This document shows, piece by piece, positions 13,889-18,779 of a stretch of DNA of 18,779 bases (its first letter is position 1; each line of letters starts with the position of its first letter). The notes below the pieces were generated by a model, which saw only the letters and a program-made list of their open reading frames with translations, made no database searches and was not told where the DNA came from. The stretch covers positions 1-18,779 of the forward strand of contig JBJXGH010000072.1 in the NCBI GenBank assembly GCA_046153685.1, read 5' to 3'. Both the position numbers and the translations under genes were made by a program. This DNA is from CAMAPP01 sp046153685. GTDB lineage: Bacteria > Pseudomonadota > Alphaproteobacteria > CADEGL01.

Positions 13889-15199
13889 ATGCGACGTTTC
13901 GCCTTGCTGACCCTGATTGCCCCGCTGCTTGCAAGCTGCGGTTTATTCGACGGCGACAAGAAAACGCCACTCCCGGGCGAGCGCATTCCGGTCATTCTGC
14001 TTGAGCGCAAGCTCGAGCCCGATCCTCGCATCAAGGATCTATCGGTTCGCCTGCCGCCGCCGGAGATCAAGGCCGAGTGGGCCCAGGCCGGTGGCACGGC
14101 CGATCACGCCATGCACCACTTGGCGATGGACGCGATGCCCAAGCGACTCTGGCGCACGGGAATCGGCGAGGGCTCTTCGAAGGAACGCCGCTTGCTCGCG
14201 GTGCCCATCGTCGCGCGCGGCAAGGTGTTCGTCATGGACACCGAGAACCGGGTCTCGGCTTTCGATGCCAAGACAGGATCGCGCCTCTGGCGCACGATAG
14301 TCGTTCCGAGAGAGGCCGAGGACGACGCCTTCGGCGGCGGCCTGGCCTTCGATGACGGCAAGGTTTTCGTGACCACGGGCGCGGCCGAGGTGCTCGCCCT
14401 CTCGGTCGAGGACGGCAAGATTTTGTGGCGGATTTCGCTCAGCGCGCCGATACGCTCCGCGCCGACCGTCGCCGCCGGCCGGGTGTTCGCCGTGACGGTG
14501 GACAATCAGCTCCATGCCCTCGATGCACGCGACGGAAACAAGCAATGGGCGCAAGCCGGCATCACGGAGGTGGCAAGCCTGCTCGGCGGTTCAAGCCCGG
14601 CGGTCGATCAGGGCGTGGTCGTGGCGCCGTTCAGTTCCGGCGAGTTGATGGCGATGCGCCTAGAAAGCGGTCGCCCGGTTTGGACCGACACCTTGACCTC
14701 GGTCCGCCGCGCCGACGCGGTATCCCAGCTCGCGGATATTCGCGCCCTTCCGGTCATGGATCGAGGGCGGGTCTATGCCATCAGCCATAGCGGGCGCATG
14801 GCGGCGATCGATCTGCGCACCGGCGCGCGCGTCTGGGACATTACGCTTGCCAGCACCCAGACGCCTTGGATCGCCGGCGATTTTCTCTTCGTGCTGTCGA
14901 CCCAGAACGAGCTTGCCTGCCTGACCCGGAGCGACGGGCGCATCCGATGGGTGCGTCAATTGCCCGTGTGGCAGGACGAAAAAAAGGAGCGCGACCGCAT
15001 CTTTTGGGTCGGGCCCGTTTTGGCCGGGGACCGCTTGGTGGTGGCCGGATCGGATGGCAATTTGCTGTCGATCTCGCCCTATGATGGCGGGCTTCTGGGC
15101 CAGGTGGAGGTCTCGGGCCCGGTTCGCCTATCGCCCATCGTCGCCGATAAGACATTGTATGTCCTGACTGAGGACGCGGATCTCATCGCGTTCCGCTGA
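13889..15199 (+). CDS. bamB: Outer membrane assembly lipoprotein BamB (PQQ-like beta-propeller)
   Basis: BamB is a lipoprotein of the BAM complex that supports BamA in inserting beta-barrel proteins. The 436-residue product starts with a lipoprotein signal MRRFALLTLIAPLLASC with Cys17 as the lipidated residue (LASC lipobox). The rest is a repeat of PQQ-like propeller blades, seen in 'G.VFVMDTENRVSAFDAKTGSRLWR', 'GKVFVTTGAAEVLALSVEDGKILWR', 'GRVFAVTVDNQLHALDARDGNKQW', 'GRVYAISHSGRMAAIDLRTGARVWD' and 'ELACLTRSDGRIRWVRQL'. It is slightly longer than E. coli BamB (392 aa). The ATG at 13889 gives the proper signal peptide; a GTG at 13883 would add two residues. It lies between the TPR gene and der, 10 bases before der. 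Confidence 0.93.
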   Translation: MRRFALLTLIAPLLASCGLFDGDKKTPLPGERIPVILLERKLEPDPRIKDLSVRLPPPEIKAEWAQAGGTADHAMHHLAMDAMPKRLWRTGIGEGSSKERRLLAVPIVARGKVFVMDTENRVSAFDAKTGSRLWRTIVVPREAEDDAFGGGLAFDDGKVFVTTGAAEVLALSVEDGKILWRISLSAPIRSAPTVAAGRVFAVTVDNQLHALDARDGNKQWAQAGITEVASLLGGSSPAVDQGVVVAPFSSGELMAMRLESGRPVWTDTLTSVRRADAVSQLADIRALPVMDRGRVYAISHSGRMAAIDLRTGARVWDITLASTQTPWIAGDFLFVLSTQNELACLTRSDGRIRWVRQLPVWQDEKKERDRIFWVGPVLAGDRLVVAGSDGNLLSISPYDGGLLGQVEVSGPVRLSPIVADKTLYVLTEDADLIAFR

Positions 15200-15209
15200 A
15201 ATCGGTTTC

Positions 15210-16574
15210 ATGACCTACACCATCGCCATCGTCGGCCGGCCCAATGTCGGCAAATCGACGCTGTTCAACCGCTTGGTCGGCAGGCGCTTGGCGCTCGTGC
15301 ACGACCGCCCGGGCGTCACGCGCGATTGGCGGGCGGGCGATGCGAAGCTCGGCGATCTCGTCTTCCGCGTCGTCGATACGGCGGGCCTCGACGATGGCGG
15401 CGAGGCGGACGATCTCGTCTCGCGCATGCGCGGACAAACCGATCGCGCGTTGGCGGAGGCCGATCTGGCGCTGTTCGTGGTCGATGCGCGCGCGGGACTC
15501 ATGCCCGAGGACGCGCATTTCGCGCGCTGGCTGCGCAAATCCGGTGTGCCCGCCGTGCTCGTCGCCAATAAATGCGAGGGCGCGCGTTCGGACGCCGGTT
15601 TCTACGACGCCTTTGCGCTGGGCTTGGGCGAGCCGGTGGCGATATCCGCCGAACATGCCCAGGGTCTCGCGGATCTCCACGATGCCATCGCCGCCCACAT
15701 GGCCCGGGGCCCGCGCGCGACGCCGGCCGAGGTTCCGCTTGGCGACGAGACAAGGCGGCGCATAGAGATCGCCATCGTTGGCCGGCCCAATGTTGGAAAA
15801 TCCACCTTGGCCAATCGCCTGGTAGGGGAGGAACGCATGATGACCGGCGCCGAGCCGGGGGTGACGCGCGACGCGGTATCGGTGGGTTTCGCGTATGAGG
15901 GCCGCAATCTCATCCTGGTCGATACCGCCGGCCTGCGGCGCCAATCGCGCGTGACCGACAGCGTCGAGGAATTGGCCGTCGATGACACGTTGCGCGCGAT
16001 CAAGCGATGCCAAGTCGCCATTGTCGTGATCGATGCCACCGAGCCCATGCACAAGCAGGATCTTTCGGTCGCGGACATGGTGGTGACCGAGGGCCGCGCG
16101 ATCGTGATCGCCGCGAACAAATGGGATTTGGTGCAGGATCGCGACCGGGCGCGTCACGATCTGGACGACCGAATCGAGATTTCGCTCGCCCAGGTGCGCG
16201 GGGTGCCGGTGGCGCCGATTTCGGCGTCTAGCGGCGAGGGGGTCGATCGCCTCATGGCGCGGGTGTTCGAGGCGCACGAGCGCTGGAGCCGGGAAATCGG
16301 CACGGCGGCGCTCAATCGCTTTCTCGAGGGCGCTCTCGAGGCGCACAGCCCGCCTGCGGTTTCTGGCCGGCGTCTCAAGTTCCGCTACATGACCCAAATC
16401 GCCGCCCGCCCACCGGGTTTCGCGCTGTTCACAAACCTGCCGGGCAAGGTTCCCGAGTCCTATCTTCGTTATCTGGCCCACGGTTTGCGCGAAGCCTTCG
16501 ATTTGCGCGGCGTGCCGATTCGCCTGCATGTGCGCGGCACGCGCAATCCCTTTGCCCCAGGCGGTGAACGCTAG
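15210..16574 (+). CDS. der: Ribosome biogenesis GTPase Der (EngA)
   Basis: Der carries two consecutive GTPase domains and a KH-like C-terminal domain and acts in 50S subunit assembly. The 454-residue product shows the first P-loop GRPNVGKST (residues 9–17), switch DTAGL (57–61) and a G4 motif NKCE (120–123). The second P-loop GRPNVGKST begins at residue 191, DTAGLRRQ at 238, and NKWD at 303–306. The C-terminal part FRYMTQIAARPPGFALFTNLPGKVPESYLRYLAHGLREAFDLRGVPIRL ends in the typical RGTRNPF. First-domain NKCE instead of NKxD is a departure from the textbook motif, but I believe it occurs in other alphaproteobacterial Der proteins. It is the last gene of the likely TPR–bamB–der operon. Confidence 0.96.
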   Translation: MTYTIAIVGRPNVGKSTLFNRLVGRRLALVHDRPGVTRDWRAGDAKLGDLVFRVVDTAGLDDGGEADDLVSRMRGQTDRALAEADLALFVVDARAGLMPEDAHFARWLRKSGVPAVLVANKCEGARSDAGFYDAFALGLGEPVAISAEHAQGLADLHDAIAAHMARGPRATPAEVPLGDETRRRIEIAIVGRPNVGKSTLANRLVGEERMMTGAEPGVTRDAVSVGFAYEGRNLILVDTAGLRRQSRVTDSVEELAVDDTLRAIKRCQVAIVVIDATEPMHKQDLSVADMVVTEGRAIVIAANKWDLVQDRDRARHDLDDRIEISLAQVRGVPVAPISASSGEGVDRLMARVFEAHERWSREIGTAALNRFLEGALEAHSPPAVSGRRLKFRYMTQIAARPPGFALFTNLPGKVPESYLRYLAHGLREAFDLRGVPIRLHVRGTRNPFAPGGER

Positions 16575-16649
16575 GGCGCAAGGGGCCGGTTTGGTCTTGC
16601 GGACGGCGCGCTTACTTCGCATTTTTGAGCCGAGATTCGGGAGAACGTA

Positions 16650-17840
16650 GTGTCCAATCGCACCTGGCTCGTCATCGCTTGCGGCGGAATGATCGTCACC
16701 CTGGTGATGGGCACGCGCCAATCCTTCGGCCTATTCATGCGGCCGATTTCACTCGAACTCGGATTCGGGCGTGAGCTTCTGGCTTTCGCCCTGGGCCTGC
16801 AAAATTTGGTGTGGGGTGCGCTGTCGCCATTTTGCGGCGCGCTGTCCGATCGTTATGGCGAAGCGCGGGTCTCGATGGCGGGCGCCGCCCTGTTCGGCTT
16901 GGGTGTCGTGGTCATGGGCTGGGCGCCGTCGGGCGAAGCGATCGTGCTGTCGCAATTCCTGATCGGCGTCGGGCTTGGCGGCGTCGGGCTTTCGACGGTC
17001 CTGGGCGCGGTTGGGCGCGCGGCCTCGCCCGAGAAGCGCAGCATGGCGCTTGGCATTGTCAGCGCGGCCGGATCGGTCGGCCAGTTCCTGGTCGTACCGG
17101 GCTCGCACGCGCTCATGGAACAACATAGCTGGCAATTCGCGCTGTTCGTTCTATCGGGGATGATGTTCCTGGTCTTGCCGCTTTCGCTTGGGCTCGGCTC
17201 GGCGCGTTCTGCAGCGGTACGACGCACCGCGCAGCCAATCAAGGCGGCGCTGTCCGAGGCCTTCGCCTCGCGTAGTTTCATTCTGCTGACGGTCGGTTAT
17301 TTTGTTTGCGGCTTTCATGTCGTGTTCATCGCCACGCATTTGCCCGCCTATGTCGCCGACAAGGGAATGCCAGCCTGGGTCGGGGCGGCGGCGCTCGCGC
17401 TGGTCGGGCTGTTCAACATCGTGGGCACGTATTCCTCGGGCTGGCTAGGCGGCAAGTACAGCAAGAAAAACCTCCTGACCTATATCTACCTCGCGCGCTC
17501 GGCCGTGTTCGTCGCTTTCCTCGTCGCGCCGATTTCGGAGATTTCCGTGCTGGTGTTCGCCAGCGTGATGGGTCTCCTATGGCTCAGCACGATTCCGCTC
17601 ACCAGCGGACTCGTGGCCCATCTATTCGGGCCCGCTTGGATGTCGATGCTCTATGGCATCGTCTTTTTCTCCCACCAGATCGGCAGCTTCCTTGGGGCCT
17701 GGCTCGGCGGAAAAATCTTCGATGTCTTCGGGTCCTACGATGCGATGTGGTGGATTTGCATCGCGCTCGGACTCGTTGCGGCGGCCTTCAACTGGCCGAT
17801 TGTCGAGCGGCCGGTCGCGCGGCTGCGGGTGCCTGCATGA
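16650..17840 (+). CDS. Major facilitator superfamily transporter
   Basis: The 396-residue product is almost entirely hydrophobic with about 12 predicted membrane helices. It starts WLVIACGGMIVTLVMGTRQSFGLFMRPIS and carries the MFS motif A GALSDRYGEARV after helix 2, the helix-4/5 stretch GVGLGGVGLSTVLGAVGRAASPEKRSMALGIVSAAGSVGQF, and a central cytosolic loop near RRTAQPIKAALSEAFASR. The N-terminal GTRQSFGLF motif is typical of monocarboxylate/oxalate–formate-antiporter-like MFS members, so an organic anion substrate is a fair guess, no more. GTG start with GGGAG 6–7 bases upstream. Its stop overlaps the start of a 39-aa membrane protein gene by 4 bp. Confidence 0.9.
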   Translation: MSNRTWLVIACGGMIVTLVMGTRQSFGLFMRPISLELGFGRELLAFALGLQNLVWGALSPFCGALSDRYGEARVSMAGAALFGLGVVVMGWAPSGEAIVLSQFLIGVGLGGVGLSTVLGAVGRAASPEKRSMALGIVSAAGSVGQFLVVPGSHALMEQHSWQFALFVLSGMMFLVLPLSLGLGSARSAAVRRTAQPIKAALSEAFASRSFILLTVGYFVCGFHVVFIATHLPAYVADKGMPAWVGAAALALVGLFNIVGTYSSGWLGGKYSKKNLLTYIYLARSAVFVAFLVAPISEISVLVFASVMGLLWLSTIPLTSGLVAHLFGPAWMSMLYGIVFFSHQIGSFLGAWLGGKIFDVFGSYDAMWWICIALGLVAAAFNWPIVERPVARLRVPA

Positions 17841-17956
17841 AAGGCGAAACGATCGCCGGCCTCGTTCTGGCCGTGGCCGCGCTCGCCGGAACGGCGTTGT
17901 GGCTGGGGCGCGGCGCTGCGCTCGTGCTCGATCTGAGCTTCATCGGCTGTCTTTAG
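17837..17956 (+). CDS. 39-residue single-span membrane microprotein
   Basis: The ATG overlaps the MFS transporter stop (ATGA) and the frame runs to TAG at 17954–17956, giving MKGETIAGLVLAVAALAGTALWLGRGAALVLDLSFIGCL. One hydrophobic helix (about residues 6–23) is followed by a short second hydrophobic stretch ending FIGCL. The 4-bp overlap, the charged N-terminus and the clear membrane segment support a real coding sequence, perhaps an accessory subunit of the transporter. Its last 4 bases overlap the stop of the convergent GST gene. I know no named family. Confidence 0.65.
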   Translation: MKGETIAGLVLAVAALAGTALWLGRGAALVLDLSFIGCL

Positions 17957-18588
17957 TCGATACCTTCCATGGTTTTGAAACCGGGAAGCGCGCGCACGCG
18001 GTCGAGCCAGGCGCGCGTCGCGGGATAGGGCGCAAGGTCGATTTCCACTTCGCGGTGCAGCGCCGGATAGGTAAAGCATGCCATTTCGGCGATGGTCGGG
18101 CGGTCTAGCGCGAGCCACGGCGCGCGGGCAAGGCGCGACTCCATCGTTTCGAGCCCGCGCGCCGCGAGCGCCTGCGCGCGTTCGAACTTGGCGGGCACCA
18201 GGGGTTCATTGCCGCGGCGATAGCGCCGCATGATGCGGAGCTGGGCCAAGCCGAACTGATGCTCGTTGGCCGAAAGCGCGAGCCACTGCATCACCTCGGC
18301 CATGGCGGCGGCATCGTTCGGCAGCCAGCGTTCGCCGCCATAAGCGCGTGCCAGATAGACGAGAATGGCCTGCGAGTCCCAGATGACGGTATCGCCGATT
18401 TCCAGCACCGGCACTTGGCCGCGCGGGTTCTTGGCGAGGAAGGCCTGGGACTCGAGGTCGGCCGGCACGTAATCGTGCATCGCCGTGCGATAGGGTAGGC
18501 CGAGGATGGACAGGAACAGCTCGACCTTGTGACAATTGCCCGAGCGCGGCGCGACGTGGAGGATCAACGGGATATCGGTCATGGCCAT
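17953..18588 (-). CDS. Glutathione S-transferase family protein
   Basis: The 211-residue product has the N-terminal thioredoxin-like domain (LILHVAPRSGNCHKVELFLSILGLPY, likely catalytic Ser16 with Cys19 close by), the cis-proline in GQVPVLEIGD (Pro60) and the glutathione-binding Asp71-Ser72 in IWDSQAILVYLARAYGG, then an all-helical C-terminal domain with the capping motif DRPTIAEMACFTYPAL. Length is typical of a cytosolic GST. Start could be the ATG at 18588 or the one at 18582; neither has a strong Shine-Dalgarno. It begins 3 bases after the stop of the short-chain dehydrogenase, so the two are probably co-transcribed. Substrate is unknown. Confidence 0.9.
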   Translation of the reverse strand: MAMTDIPLILHVAPRSGNCHKVELFLSILGLPYRTAMHDYVPADLESQAFLAKNPRGQVPVLEIGDTVIWDSQAILVYLARAYGGERWLPNDAAAMAEVMQWLALSANEHQFGLAQLRIMRRYRRGNEPLVPAKFERAQALAARGLETMESRLARAPWLALDRPTIAEMACFTYPALHREVEIDLAPYPATRAWLDRVRALPGFKTMEGID

Positions 18589-18591
18589 CGA

Positions 18592-18779
18592 TCAAAGCCG
18601 GACAATCTCGCCGTGCCGCGTGCAGCTGGGCTCGGCCAAGGAAATGAGGGCACGCGCGGCCCCGTCGGGCTCGGGCAGGCCCGCCGCATCTTCGCCGGGA
18701 TAGGCTTGGGCGCGCAGTCGCGTGCGCATGGGTCCGGGGTCGGCAAGGTTGACGCGCAGCGTTCCAGCGGCGTTTTCGT
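18592..18779 (-). CDS. Short-chain dehydrogenase/reductase, C-terminal end (cut by window edge)
   Basis: The reverse strand from the window edge reads ENAAGTLRVNLADPGPMRTRLRAQAYPGED, then AAGLPEPDGAARALISLAEPSCTRHGEIVRL and a stop at 18592–18594. The segment RVNLADPGPMRTRLR is the 'V..v.PGp..T.m' region that follows the catalytic YxxxK in SDR enzymes, and the closing RHGEIVRL is the usual C-terminal strand. The cofactor-binding and catalytic parts lie beyond the window. The downstream GST gene begins 3 bases after the stop. Confidence 0.85.
   Translation of the reverse strand, partial: ENAAGTLRVNLADPGPMRTRLRAQAYPGEDAAGLPEPDGAARALISLAEPSCTRHGEIVRL

Noticed and set aside
16577..16601. CGCAAG/CTTGCG stem after der as a terminator
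   Set aside because: Only 6 bp with a 13-base loop and no T tract directly after it; too weak to call.
15183..16721. Long open frame (512 codons) antisense to der
   Set aside because: It mirrors der codon for codon in a GC-rich genome, its translation is low-complexity Arg/His/Ala-rich, and der is unmistakable on the other strand.
1..18779. CRISPR arrays, transposases or toxin–antitoxin pairs
   Set aside because: No regularly spaced repeats and no insertion-sequence or toxin-like proteins were found; the only mobile gene is the integrase fragment.

Overview
The window looks like a chromosomal segment of a GC-rich alphaproteobacterium, probably Rhodospirillales-like. The assignment rests on the gene order ppx/gppA-like–rlmE, guaB–RsmB-like–GNAT–guaA and TPR–bamB–der, on a DUF2794 gene, and on candidate alphaproteobacterial CtrA (TTAA-N7-TTAA) and LexA (GTTC-N7-GTTC) boxes. 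Most genes are housekeeping genes: RNA modification, guanine nucleotide synthesis, outer-membrane assembly and ribosome biogenesis. Nothing in the window is clearly a new defence or mobile system. The unusual material is at one end and at a few small loci.

Layout. 1–824 (minus): the 5' part of a tyrosine integrase with a DUF4102-type N-terminus, immediately downstream of the 3' end of tRNA-Gln(CUG). This is the classic edge of an integrative element extending left out of the window. Three copies of an 11-bp motif lie between int and the tRNA. 825–1232: non-coding. 1233–2968 (plus): Ppx/GppA phosphatase overlapping rlmE by 4 bp. 2935–3501 (minus): a host-attachment-family protein whose 3' end overlaps rlmE convergently. 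3787–8667 (plus): the guanine operon guaB–RsmB-like methyltransferase–GNAT–guaA, with a candidate promoter just before guaB. 8732–9733 (minus): a strongly AT-rich phytanoyl-CoA dioxygenase-like gene, probably acquired by transfer. 9938–10716 (plus): a Rid-family protein and an 85-aa protein preceded by a perfect CtrA-type box, followed by a terminator. 10821–13060 (minus): Tat-exported dienelactone hydrolase, a 74-aa zinc-ribbon protein with an upstream LexA-type box, a DUF2794 protein and a small lipoprotein. 13240–16574 (plus): YfgM-like TPR membrane protein, bamB and der, probably one envelope/ribosome-biogenesis operon with inverted repeats in its upstream region. 16650–17956 (plus): MFS transporter coupled to a 39-aa membrane microprotein. 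17953–18779 (minus): a glutathione S-transferase after the C-terminal end of a short-chain dehydrogenase.

Together, guaB and guaA carry out both steps from IMP to GMP. The Ppx/GppA protein may act on polyphosphate or pppGpp. RlmE, the RsmB-like enzyme and Der all act on rRNA or ribosome assembly. BamB and the TPR protein serve outer-membrane protein biogenesis. The items most worth checking are the tRNA-Gln integration site and its iterons, the AT-rich dioxygenase, the CtrA and LexA boxes in front of small uncharacterised genes, the paired hairpins upstream of the bamB operon, and the microprotein.
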